The notes under the pieces: generated by a model
Seen by the model: only the letters and a program-made list of their open reading frames with translations
The model's database searches: none
What the model was told of the DNA's origin: nothing
Made by a program: the position numbers and the translations under genes
Assembly: GCF_029784155.1 (NCBI RefSeq)
Contig: NW_026598422.1
Span: 186,001-250,000 of the forward strand
Direction of reading: 5' to 3'
From: Uranotaenia lowii
Taxonomy: Eukaryota; Arthropoda; Insecta; Diptera; Culicidae
DNA length: 64,000 nt
In this document: positions 36,540 to 47,463 of the stretch, piece after piece
Numbering within the stretch: the first letter of the stretch is position 1
Layout of the letters: each line of letters opens with the position of its first letter

Positions 36540-36660
36540 TGCCTCGGTCTACATTTGAAAACAGTACTGCTATACCTCAGTTGAAAGTCAGTTGCCTCCT
36601 GGGCCGATGTCCTCGAGTTCAAGCCCAAGAGTCGAACACAATTGTACCGAATATGGTAAT
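36540..36660 (+). repeat. Possible tRNA-derived SINE fragment
   Basis: 'ctcagttgaaagtcagttgc' followed by 'ctcgagttcaagcccaagag' resembles an A-box plus B-box arrangement of a tRNA-like promoter. The intervening spacing is plausible, but no cloverleaf can be drawn with confidence. Confidence 0.3.
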
Positions 36661-36696
36661 TTTATTTTGGCTTTTTCGGTTTTGAATGTAGATCAA

Positions 36697-36770
36697 ACAA
36701 CGATGGTTTTTGAAATTCCCAACGTTTCGACCAGTTTTGTTGATCTTTTTCAAGGGATTTTGCTGTCTGT
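36697..36770 (+). repeat. Single arm related to the hairpin MITE at 19283
   Basis: 'tttttgaaattcccaacgtt' followed by tcgaccagttttgttgatct matches the left arm at 19283-19335 in order and spacing. The opposite arm is not seen nearby, so this is a fragment or a related element. Confidence 0.5.
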
Positions 36771-36884
36771 TGTTTTTGTCGATTTAGTTTTAGTCCAACG
36801 GCTAGGAGTCCATTCATTGCTGCTCGTATATTTCGACGGATGGAACGAAAAAGTTTTAATGCGTATCACTATGGTCACACTGTT

Positions 36885-36945
36885 AACGTTCGGTTTGAAT
36901 TAAGATGGAGTGTGTCACACTCCATCTTAATTCAAACCGAACGTT
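36885..36945. repeat. Perfect 30-base inverted repeat with one-base loop
   Basis: 36885-36914 (aacgttcggtttgaattaag and ten more bases) is the exact reverse complement of 36916-36945, with a single t at 36915. Such a short-loop perfect palindrome is unusual in decayed repeat DNA and is recorded as a structure, not a gene. Confidence 0.95.
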
Positions 36946-37139
36946 TACGAAGTGTTGTTGATGAATAATGTCTAGGGAATATATTTTAGTTACACTAAGA
37001 GGTTTTCAAAACTATAAATTTTATAAATATTGGTTGGGGAACAAGAGAGATACACTGGTTTTAGTCAGGAGTTTGAAAATTTGACACTCCAGAGACTCTA
37101 ACAGGTAAAAATTTCTGGGACTAATAAAGGTTAATTTTC

Positions 37140-37440
37140 GAGTTTTTCAAAAAAAAAATGTATTCGAATTCCCCCTGCACTCTTCCTCTACCCAAAACGG
37201 AAAGAGAGAGGAGTCTCAAATGATCATGAAAAAATTTATCGTATCCAAATAGTCTCCCATGCCTAATTTGGTATCATTTGCTCGATTAATTCTCAAGTTA
37301 CGCAAAACCTCCTTCCCCGCTTCTCATATCCCTACTAGAAAGAGGGAGGGGTACTAAATCATTTTAAAAACATTTCCCGATTCCAAATATGCAACTCCCA
37401 TGCCAATTCTAGTTTCATTTGCTTCATTTCCTTTTTATAT
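37140..37440. repeat. Degenerate tandem repeat of the 'ttggttccatttgc' type, locus 3
   Basis: Two or more units: 'gcctaatttggtatcatttg' (37261-37280), then 'tcgattaattctcaagttac', 'gaaagagggaggggtac', and again 'atgccaattctagtttcatt' (37399-37418). The spacing of about 138 bases between the two gcc..att words gives the unit length. Confidence 0.6.
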
Positions 37441-37444
37441 AGAT

Positions 37445-38760
37445 AGATTAATGAATTTAAAATGAATTACATTGGTAATGGATTTGATTTGAATTCTGAA
37501 TTTGTTACTCTAAAAATTTTTTTTGTGTATATATCTATCTTTATTTTGTGAATATCTTTAATAGAGAATTTGGAATTGGTTATAAAGTATTTAAAAATTT
37601 GTTTTGCTAATCATCGACTTCATTTCGATTGATTGATTAACAGAATAAAAAAATTTGCACAAGAATCCCTGGGGATACTTGATTCCTTCGCTATATCTCG
37701 AAACAGGAATGTCATACAAATATCAAATGTTCTAGAAAAATGTACCAAAATAGAACAAAATAACAATGCTGTTATCTCAACAAATTAAAAAAAAATGTTG
37801 GGATATTTAACTTTGTTTGAAAAATTTAAAAAAATGTGATTTTCATATCTTTTTTTTTACCAGTTTAAAGTGTTTCTCACATGAAAAAAATGTATCAACA
37901 AATTTATTCCAATGTGTCAATCGTTAGAGTATAAATCAAACATCATAATGCTTTATTTTCAAAGCAATAGTAATCTCTATTTTTTTTTAAAGAAGAAGTT
38001 TTCCAAAATGTATATTATAGGTATAATCACTAGATCACTAGAGTTCAAAAAGATTTTTTTTCTTCTGAATGGATTGTGATAATTGGTTATCATGAAATTA
38101 CTCATATCTGTCCCATAACTAGTTTTTATCCAGTAATTTTCTGTTTAAAAGGACTAAAAATACTGTATTAATCTAAAATCTTGAAAATTGCGCCTTAAAA
38201 AATGCAATGATTTAAGGGAAGTAGACAAACTTTTAGGATTCTCTTTGTCTGATACTTACAAACTGTGAAATGAGAACTAATTTGACAAAAAATAGCCAAC
38301 GGACCTTTTATATTCGCATTTTACTAGATTTTCGCCTAGGGTCAGGCACCCTGAATCAAGAATAAGTCTCCTTAAGTAAAGGATAATGTCTCTCTTAACC
38401 GAAAAAATATCCTAATTTTTTAAGTTAAACGAAAATGCTTCTGGTTAATTTTACGAGTTTATGTACGAATTGCTTTGCCTTTATTTTCTATACCATGAAT
38501 AACTTGAAATTTAGTGAAATGTTTTATTTGAAAACTCTTCTATAAATATTAAGTAAATTGACTAAATTAAATCATTTAGGCCACGAATTTTCATTTAGCT
38601 TATAAAAATATGTAAATAACAAAGTTTTACGATAAAACGTATTAGATATTGTTCAATCTTTTTCGTTTTAAAAGTTTTGTGATTAAACCCGTATAATAAG
38701 TTTTCAAATTTTTATAATTTTCTAAAACAAAATTTTATTTGTCTTTTCTGAAATTTTTGT
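37445..38760. other. AT-rich non-coding DNA
   Basis: No open frame, RNA gene or clear repeat is recognised in this stretch. Confidence 0.6.
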
Positions 38761-38854
38761 AATTTTCTTACGATTTGTAATTTTCTTAATTTTTGTTATT
38801 TTTGTTCATCTTGAAGTTTTTGATAATCTTGAATTTTTTGTAATTTTTGTAATT

Positions 38855-40572
38855 TTGTCGTTTTTGTCATTTTTGTCATTTTTGTCATTTTTGTCATTTT
38901 TGTCATTTTTGTCATTTTTGTCATTTTTGTCATTTTTGTCATTTTTGTCATTTTTGTCATTTTTGTCATTTTTGTCATTTTTGTCATTTTTGTCATTTTT
39001 GTCATTTTTTTCATTTTTGTCATTTTTGTCATTTTTGTCGTTTTTGTCATTTTTTTCATTTTTGTCATTTTTGTCATTTTTGTCATTTTTGTCATTTTTG
39101 TCATTTTTGTCATTTTTGTCATTTTTGTCATTTTTGTCATTTTTGTCATTTTTGTCATTTTTGTCATTTTTGTCATTTTTGTCATTTTTGTCATTTTTGT
39201 CATTTTTGTCATTTTTGTCAATTTTGTCATTTTTGTCATTTTTGTCATTTTTGTCATTTTTGTCATTTTTGTCATTTTTGTCATTTTTGTCATTTTTATC
39301 ATTTTTATCATTTTTATCATTTTTGTCATTTTTGTCATATTTGTCTTTTTTGTCATTTTTGTCATTTTTGTCATTTTTGTCATTTTTCTCATTTTTGTCA
39401 TTTTTGTCATTTTTGTCATTTTTGTCATTTTTGTCATTTTTGTCATTTTTGTCATTTTTGTCATTTTTGTCATTTTTGTCATTTTTGTCATTTTTGTCAT
39501 TTTTGTCATTTTTGTCATTTTTGTCATTTTTGTCATTTTTGTCATTTTTGTCATTTTTGTCATTTTTGTCATTTTTGTCATTTTTGTCATTTTTGTAATT
39601 TTTGTCATTTTTGTCATTTTTGTCATTTTTGTCATTTTTGTCATTTTTGTCATTTTTGTCATTTTTGTCATTTTTGTCATTTTTGTCATTTTTGTCATTT
39701 TTGTCATTTTTGTCATTTTTGTCATTTTTGTCATTTTTGTCATTTTTGTCATTTTTGTCAATTTTGTCATTTTTGTCATTTTTGTCATTTTTGTCATTTT
39801 TGTCATTTTTGTCATTTTTGTCATTTTTGTCATTTTTATCATTTTTATCATTTTTGTCATTTTTGTCATTTTTGTCATTTTTGTCATTTTTGTCATTTAT
39901 GTCATTTTTGTCATTTTTGTCATTTTTGTCATTTTTGTCATTTTTGTCATTTTTGTCATATTTGTCATTTTTGTCATTTTTGTCATTTTTGTCATTTTTG
40001 TCATTTTTGTCATTTTTGTCATTTTTGTCATTTTTGTCATTTTTGTCATTTTTGTCATTTTTGTCATTTTTGTCATTTTTTGTCATTTTTGTCATTTTTG
40101 TCATTTTTGTCATTTTTGTCATTTTTGTCATTTTTGTCATTTTTGTCATTTTTGTCATTTTTGTCATTTTTGTCATTTTTATCATTTTTGTCATTTTTGT
40201 CATTTTTGTCATTTTTGTCATTTTTGTCATTTTTGTCATTTTTGTCATTTTTGTCATTTTTGTCATTTTTGTCATTTTTGTCATTTTTCTCATTTTTGTC
40301 ATTTTTGTCATTTATGTCATATTTGTCTTTTTTGTCATTTTTGTCATTTTTGTCATTTTAGTCATTTTTGTCATTTTTGTCATTTTTGTCATTTTTGTCA
40401 TTTTTGTCATTTTTGTCATTTTTGTCATTTTTGTCATTTTTGTCATTTTTGTCATTTTTGTCATTTTTGTCATTTTTGTCATTTTTATTTTTGTTTTTCT
40501 GTCATTTTTGTAATTTTTTAATTTTGTCATTTTTATTTTTGTTTTTCTGTCATTTTTGTCATTTTTGTCGTT
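38855..40572. repeat. 9-bp satellite array 1, unit TTTTTGTCA
   Basis: About 180 units in one orientation with scattered variants (ttttttca, tttttatca, ttttgtcaa, atttgtctt). The last 80 bases are degenerate. Internal higher-order copies: the marker gtcaattttg occurs at 39217 and 39757 (540 bases, 60 units apart), each followed by tttttatca variants about 80 bases later; catatttgtcttt occurs near 39336 and 40317. Because the unit is a multiple of three, all three forward frames and two reverse frames are open; the resulting FLS, FVI, NDK and MTK repeats are not proteins. Confidence 0.97.
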
Positions 40573-40639
40573 ATTCTTTACAACTATATTTTTTTTCCTC
40601 AATATGTTTTAATGATAATCTTGGTTGTTAATTCTTATT

Positions 40640-40920
40640 TTGATTGCGTTTGTTTTCAGCGTTTAAAACCATCTTTTCCATTCTATGGCTTCAAAATTTT
40701 CAAAACTGGTACGAAAATGAACTAAATCTGTTAATTTAAATCAACCATCAATTTTGATAATATGTCTGGTGTTATTGAATCAATAGAAACATTGATATTT
40801 GGAATTTCGTTTCCATATTTTAAAATAAAAAAATGATTAAATTAACCCTAAATGAACCCCTAAAATCCGAATGACTCACTCACTCAAAAGACCTCTAAAA
40901 CACAACCATAATTGAGCTAT
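40640..40920. other. Spacer without gene
   Basis: Nothing recognisable. Confidence 0.5.
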
Positions 40921-42260
40921 TGCGGTTGTATCTGCAAAACCACTGCGCACACCCTGGCAGGTCTTCCGTCAACCTGTTGAAACAATTTTATGTTAATACA
41001 TATTCCTGTTTTTCACCCTGAATATCATTAGCCGGCAAGTGGTTTAAACGACGAATATTTAATTAGAACAACACGCAGCCGCATTAGCATATGATTATCA
41101 TTTCTTACTCGTTGTTGTCGGTTTTTTTTCTGGCACTGTGGCCTTTCTCGGCTTTCATCTTCATCGGCAAGGTCGCGCTGCATTTCTTGGGGATCCCTTT
41201 AAAAATGGCGCGTAAACGTCTGGAGCGGAAGCAGAAAAAACCGTTAGAAAAACCGCCACCGCGCACCCGTTTAAAGGGAAGATTCACCACCTGGATATGT
41301 GTTCATATGCAAAAATTCCGTTACAAAATCAATTAATTTAAATACCCTCGATCGCGATTAATCCCGAACACTCGGAAGACGTAGGGAGAAAGCATCGAAG
41401 CGACGAGGGCCCTTTAAGCTGACAATTTACCCAAATCACCTATCTCAAATATGCATGCAATGCAGCAACAACAAATCAACGAACGGGTGCATCTCCTTGC
41501 GCGATGAAATCTCATTTACCTGTAACGGAACCCGAAGATCATCAACTGAACGAACGGGTTTAGAATGCTGAGATAATAAAACGAAGCCAAACTGCATCTT
41601 TCGGGTCCTGGGTTTCCCAAAGTTTGCAAATTTTATTATAATTTTTCCCACCCAACCCAAGCCGGCAAGGAAACCCCGAAAGGATTTGTTCTTCCCGTTC
41701 GGAGAGAAACCTCAAGGATTCTTTCGAAGCTAACGAAGGAAAACGACGGGGAAAGATGACAGATAGTTTGCACCGTTTTCGGAGCCGAGCACAATGAATT
41801 ATCGATTTATTTGCATGAGCGTAGAACGAAGAATAAGAGAGAGTAAAAACGGTTGAAGATTCACAATGTTTTTTTTATCCTTCCCTACGGCGGCCCAAGG
41901 ATTCACGCGTATGCAAAAAGGTGCGCGTCCTCGTTTTGTTTTTGTTCTATTTCGGCTCGACTCAACTCGACTTTCCCCCTTTTAGCACCGAAGGCAAAGG
42001 GTTGATTCGGAGACGACGAAGACGAAGACGCATTAATCTTGCAACCCAGCCAGCAGAGGCTTTTTACGATCAAGGTGCGCAACTTTGGCGCAAGGATGTT
42101 TGCGCAAGGATATTAAAATTTCCTCACATGTTACTCTTCTTCCACCCTACCTGGTTGGTGGTTTTGTTTGGCACTGAAGGAAAAGTATTGGAATTTGTTA
42201 AATGCAGCTCAATTGCATGAATTCTATAGAAACAATTTTTCTGGCTATTCGGTATTTTTC
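40920..42260. other. Less AT-rich island, possible regulatory or exonic DNA
   Basis: Composition differs from the surrounding AT-rich repeats. It contains homeodomain-type words (tttaattaga at 41058-41067, and attatcgatttatttgcatg at 41797), cg-containing words and no obvious transposon features. An 81-codon plus-strand frame (41091-41336) starts with a hydrophobic stretch (SYSLLSVFFLALWPFSAF) followed by a basic segment (KRLERKQKKPLEKPPPRTR); this could be a single-pass membrane protein or chance, and I do not recognise it. No confident CDS call. Confidence 0.35.
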
Positions 42261-42800
42261 TGTCGATCAAAAAAGTATGAACATTAAATTCTAGAAATCT
42301 GGAAATCTTCCAATTTTATTTTAAATATGAAGAATCGTTACGCGTTGTTGATGCAAAAGCGATCAATCTTGCAATTACAACCCTAACATGGCAATTTTGC
42401 GCGCACTGACATCAGTACAGTAATCCAAAACATTCGAGTTTTTCCTTTGAAACAAAGTAGCTTTTCCGAAGGGTCGAGCCAAATTGCTCCAGGGTCGGCC
42501 ATTTTTTACACGACCAACATCGGATATGGATCACGGTTAACAATTCAGCCGCCCGTTAATGTGAGAAATAAGTAATAAGTCGTAATATAGTCCACTTCAT
42601 TGATAATGTTGATTCTACGAAAGAATTAAAAACCACATTATGATCATACTCCCTAAACTCCAATAGGAGCCGCAGACCTAGTTCCCACCTTGAACTGTTT
42701 AATACACTATACTTCAAAAGTGGAAGGTCTATTCGCGCTAGTGCGCTCCAGGGAAATACTCATTAACGAGATCACTTTCAGAAAAACCTCTCATACTTAC

Positions 42801-43215
42801 GACTCGACGCCTGAACTCTTCTCTAACGGCTTGAGAACCGACATCTCCTCGCAATGACTCGAGATTCCCACACAATCCTTTTCTTTTCGCGACTCGAGAC
42901 CAGATCTCTCCTCTAACGGCTCGAGATGCGACCCATCCTTGCATCGACTCGAGGTTTACCTCTTCTCTGGCAAATTCAAGGCCTGATCTGTCCTCTAGCG
43001 ATTCGAGATCTGACCTCTCCTCGTATTGACTCGAAATGACTACTTATACCCCTGATTAGAGGCCTGACCTCTCCTATTACGACTTGGGACCCCCGATCTC
43101 TTATCGTGGAAACTCGGGGTTGACCACACAAAACTCTCCTCCTGAAAATTCGAGGCCGGACTTTCCTCTAAAGACTCGAAGTCCAACCTCTTATCTCCAC
43201 GATTCGAGGTTTGCC
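42801..43215. repeat. Degenerate minisatellite, period 27-28 bases
   Basis: The word gactcgag or a near relative (ggcttgag, gattcgag, aattcaag, gattagag, gacttggg) recurs at about 42801, 42830, 42856, 42891, 42918, 42945, 42972, 43000, 43028, 43054, 43081, 43111, 43147, 43173 and 43201, followed by a ctgacctctcctc-type tract. About 15 units. It may be the 3' UTR repeat of the adjoining minus-strand R1-like element. Confidence 0.8.
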
Positions 43216-43309
43216 ACCTTTATGCCCGTCGGGTACCCTTCGAGAGCAGCTTATCCTAGGCTCGCGTCTGGCACAGCATATGCGCTGTACTTAACGTAAC
43301 TACTTGGAT

Positions 43310-44030
43310 GATTCCGGACGAAGACGTCATTCTACTCCGACTCGTATGGCTCACCCGGCGTCGAAAGACACCCTACCCGTGGGTATTCACCGATAGTGGA
43401 ATAAACCTTTATCAGCAATTTCCACTGCGAAGAAGGTTAAATCTCATCCCCACAGCTTTGGTCGTTAGGAACCGCACTACTCGGATATTCCCATAAGGTG
43501 AAGCATCCTACGCGGAGAACCCTGGGCATCCGCTACGAAGAAGATGCTGCCTTATCTTTGTAGCATCAAACCGTGGAGTTGGGCGCACACTATTTACTCG
43601 ATAGGCCCCCGGTGATGGGGTCAGTATACTCCGAGCGTTGTCTGGACGTCTTCTATCCCTCCGGCTGTCAACTGTAGGATTGTCACGGCACACTTTCGTG
43701 ACTTTGAACGCTTCGATTCGGATGTTTCCTGACAGTGACGCCATCCTACACCGACTCGAGAGACTCCCTGGCATCGAAAACCATTCTACCCATGGGTTTC
43801 CCCCGACAGTGGTTGACCCTTTTGCAGCCAGGTCGTCTACGAGGTAGGTAAAGTATTATCCCAATAGTTTCCCCCTTAGGAAGCGGCACTACTCGGATAC
43901 TTCCCGCACTCATGACATTCCCGCTACGCAGAATATGATGCCTTATCTATGTAGCTTCGATCAAGGGATCGGACGCACACTACTCATATGCTCCCCTTCG
44001 ATGGAGTCATCTTACACCGTTCGCGGACTG
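43310..44030. repeat. Degenerate tandem duplication, offset 412 bases
   Basis: 'gcactactcggata' occurs at 43474 and 43886. The flanks correspond too: cgtcattctactccgactcg near 43325 with cgccatcctacaccgactcg near 43738, and gatgccttatct in both. The second unit runs into the R1-like coding relic. Probably a duplicated 3' UTR of that element (inference). Confidence 0.7.
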
Positions 44031-45480
44031 CCGTTTACTCCAGCTCATTTGTAGGGCAGTCAAAATCCGGGTGAACCCATCGTTGACCGCGTGCCAAGTG
44101 TTGGAGCCCGTACACATCCTCATAACCACGTTGTCTGCTGTCGTGTCGGGCCTACTGACGGCAAGTATGTTGGTTCGTACTGCCGAAAATTTCGTACAGG
44201 CAAACACAAAATAGTCGGGTGTTTCTTATTTGTCTCCACAAACCGGTAGTGATACTTCATGAAGCATCCATGACCAGTCAGGAATTGCGTCATGTGGAAG
44301 TCAACTTCATATGTCTTCTTCCGACCCAACTCCCGATGTGCGGGATCAGACGATGGGTCCATCTGTCTCACAGCTGCTGCCAGTCCGACATCAAGTCCTA
44401 CTTTTATTGTCGTAGCAATAAACATCCTCCTCTAGTCAAACCGAGATGGGCATGACGCCCGCCACTACGCAGGTGTCTTCGGACGAGATGGTCTGATATC
44501 CACTGATAACCTGCAGGTTCATCAGCCGCTGTTACAATGTCTTCTCAGGGCCTGTCTCCAGGCCGCTGCTCCATACCGCTAGATTACCGTAGTCACGCTT
44601 GACAGTATAGGATTGCCGTAGAGTTCGACATCATCCGTGTGATTGAGGCCGTGGTTATTGCCACTCTTTTACACACGTAATCGACATGACTCGTGAAACT
44701 GAGTCATCACCCCTAGGTACTTAATTGAGCGTTTGGACACGATATCACACGGTCCAACTGCAATGGTACCTGTTTGGGGTGAGATCAGGATGGTGATCAA
44801 CACCATCTCGGTTTTGTGGTGGGTTGGATGCAGGCACTCGGCACTTCAGCTTTCAAGTGCCAGGATATTTACTGTGGCAAGTAACTGTACTTCTGCTATC
44901 GAGGAGCCTCTCGCCAAGAGGACTACATCATCCGCAAATCTCACTAGTTCAGCTTCCGATGGGAAGCTCATCGTACTTGATGTTTCACATGACCGGCCCA
45001 AGAATTAACTCCTGTTGCACACCCGTCGGAACTTTTTGTATTCGTAAGCCCTCACCGGTCATATACTGTAGTTGTCGATTGTGGAAGTAACTTTTCACTA
45101 GCCTATACAGATATGACGGGACCCTCATTTGGATGAACGACGTCGCAACTGATGTCCAACTGACGCTGTTGAAGGCGTTCTTCATGCCCAGAATGACCAA
45201 TGCGCAAAAACGGAGCCCTCTCCTCTTCGAGCTTGGCTCTGTCCGCTACCTCAATGGCAGAGTGGATGGCATCTACGGTGCTGCGTCCTCCACGGAAACC
45301 AACCTGTTTCTCCGAGAGTCCGCCCTCACTTGCAGTGTACTACTGGAGTCGGTTCTGGATCACATTCTCCATGTCCCGCAACACTTAGAGAGTTGTCAGG
45401 CACAAGAGGTGTCAAACGAGGCACAGTGTAGTTCCAGAGGTGTCAGGGTTCAACACGCGTTTAGGGAAGTGTTCTGCAAA
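44000..45480 (-). mobile_element. R1-clade non-LTR retrotransposon relic
   Basis: Minus-strand remnant of the reverse transcriptase and C-terminal part of an R1-like LINE, broken by many stops and frameshifts. Order on the minus strand: LSEKQVGFRGGRSTVDAIHS (about 45320), KNAFNSVSWTSVATSF and VPSYLYRLVKSYFHNR (44985-45200), VRFADDVVLLARGS (about 44920), IKYLGVM (about 44720), and the C-terminal MTQFLTGHGCFMKYHYRF (about 44270). These are characteristic of R1-group RT and tail. It abuts RTE copy 2 on one side and minisatellite-type DNA on the other. Confidence 0.75.
44985..45200 (-). pseudogene. Reverse transcriptase fragment, R1 type
   Basis: 71 codons containing KNAFNSVSW (first catalytic Asp changed; the usual form is D-x-KNAFN), VPSYLYRLVKSYFHNRQLQY and PTGVQQELILGP, a worn version of the GVPQGS..LGP motif. 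It is the best-preserved piece of the R1 relic; flanking RT text continues in other frames. Confidence 0.75.
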
Positions 45481-45484
45481 AATC

Positions 45485-45900
45485 TCGTGTGAAGAAGACC
45501 GGTCAAACTGGATTTACGATTTGGTACCATACGATCCGCAACACTATAGGTGTCGTAGAAGTCTGGGTTTCACACATGGCTCAGCGGGTTTTCTTCCCTG
45601 ATTCGCATGTGCGACCAGAGAAAGTGTCGTCGACAACTCGTTTTTTTATCTTTGCACTTTCTGGAATGATTTGCAAAGCAAGTAGTTGCGCAAGTAGTGT
45701 GAATCTTTTCCAACACGATGAGATGTGGGATCTTAACTCTTTAGAGGAGAGGTCATGCATCAAGTCATGTTGAAATTAATTCGTTGCTGATAACAGAATT
45801 CGAAAACGAGTATTGAATCAAAGCGCACAAATCAGCATAATTTTTCATTCTTCTGTGCAGCAGAGCCAGCTAAAGGTTCGGGTGCAAATTCATAAATTCT
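45485..45900. other. Unassigned spacer between R1 relic and RTE copy 2
   Basis: No confident call. The first part may be further decayed R1 sequence. Confidence 0.4.
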
Positions 45901-45904
45901 TCAA

Positions 45905-46948
45905 AGGAAATTTTCTGATGCGGGTTTCGATGTCTTTCCTGGTACCACCATCAGGCGTTATCTGGCTACCAAGATACTGGAAGCACTCCACTTTCTCAAC
46001 TTGTTGCCCAGCTACCATGAAACTGGAGGGATTTTCTGTGTTAATCTCCATCGACTTGGTCTTTCCGACATTGACTTTGAGACCTGCTGCCTTGGAACTT
46101 TCGGTGAGGTCGTCGAGTTTGCTCTGCTTGTCCGGTTGTGTTTGGGCGAGCAAAACAATATCGTCAGCCAGGTCAAGGTCGTTCAGCTGCTCCATTGTTG
46201 AAGGATTCCACGGCAATCCTCGGTTCGGTACACAGTCTATCGATCCAGTAAGAATCTCATCCATTACGATTAGAAAAAGTAGCGGTGATAATATACATCC
46301 TTGTCTCACTCCAGCAGTTACCGGGATTGGTTCGGACAAGATACCGTCGTGCAAGACCTTGCACGAAAATGCCTCGTATTGTGCTTCGATGAGATGGACT
46401 AGTTTCTCTGGTACTCCTCTTCACCTTAGAGCCGCCCAGATGTTTTCATGGTTCAGTCGGTCGAATGCTTTTTCGAAATCAACGAACACCAGCAGAAGAG
46501 AGTCCTGGAATTCGTTGATTTGTTCCAGTATGATTCGTAGCGTTGTGATGTGGTCTACACATGATCGTCCGGATCGGAATCCAGCTTATTGCCGTCGGAG
46601 TGTACCGTCGATTTTCTCCTGGATCCTGTTCAGGATCACTTTGCAGAGTACTTTGAGGGTTGTACAGATCAACGTTATGCCTCGCCAGTTACCGCACTCT
46701 GTCAGGTCTCCTTTCTTCGGGACCTTTACGAGGATACCCTGCATCCAGTCGGCCGGGAATGTGGCAGTATCCCAGATGTCAGCGAAAAGACGGTGCAACA
46801 TTTGTGCTGACAGTTCAGGGTCGGCTTTCAGCATCTCAGCAGGGATGCAATCGATCCCAGGTGCTTTGTTGGATTTCATGTTTTTGATTGCCGATTCTAT
46901 TTCAGCCAGCGAAGGTGCTTCCGAGTTGACGCCATTTATGCGACTCAC
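45905..46948 (-). pseudogene. Reverse transcriptase of RTE copy 2
   Basis: Minus-strand text NKAPGIDCIPAEMLKADPEL, then ECGNWRGITLI, VDFEKAFDRLNH, GVRQGCILSPLLF, LADDIVLLAQTQPDKQSKL and VECFQYLGSQITPDGGTRKD. Stops occur after GTLRRQ (near 46588) and where AALRRRG is expected (CGA to TGA, near 46420). Apart from these it is more complete than in copy 1, including the thumb region. Confidence 0.85.
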
Positions 46949-47463
46949 TGTTGGCGCTTCGAGCTGCGGAAAATGTTGGCCATCGCTATTCGTGACTCGG
47001 AAGAGTTGTTCGAAGTGCTCAGTCCATCGTTTGAGCTGATCTGTTCAATCGGTTAATAACTGACCTGCTCGGTCTTTCAGCGGCATTCTTGCATTAGTCC
47101 TTGCACCACTGAGGCGGCGAGAAATGTCATAAAGTAATCGGATATCTCCATGGGCCGCGGCTCTTTCTCCCTCTTCGGCTAGGGAGTTTGTCCAGGCTCT
47201 CTTGTCTCGTCCAGCTCCGCATATCGTAAGCGGGCGGCTGCTTTGGCTGACCCGGTACATGCCTGCTCAATTCCGACTTTCGCCTTTCTCCGATCATCGA
47301 CCATCCTCCAAGTTTCATCCGACATCCATTCACTTCTTCTTCCACGAACTTTACCGAGAGTACCATGGCTCGTCGTGATAAAGGCATTCTTGATTCCACA
47401 CCACTGTTCTTCGACTGTTCCGTCTGTCGGCAATTCCGAGGCTCGGGATTCTAGCTGTTCAAC

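Noticed and set aside
38796..40602. Open frames of up to 501 codons on both strands in satellite array 1
   Set aside because: They are a direct result of a 9-base unit without stop codons; the peptides are pure FLS, FVI, NDK or MTK repeats and occur in overlapping frames.
41091..41336. 81-codon frame with a hydrophobic N terminus
   Set aside because: A membrane-like stretch followed by a basic stretch can arise by chance; there is no homology I recognise and no promoter signal.
43084..45773. Several plus-strand frames of 60-120 codons in the R1 relic region
   Set aside because: Antisense of, or frame-shifted against, R1-like coding text, or within the 412-base duplication; no domain.
45813..47039. 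408-codon plus-strand frame
   Set aside because: Antisense of RTE copy 2 reverse transcriptase; the family text is on the minus strand.
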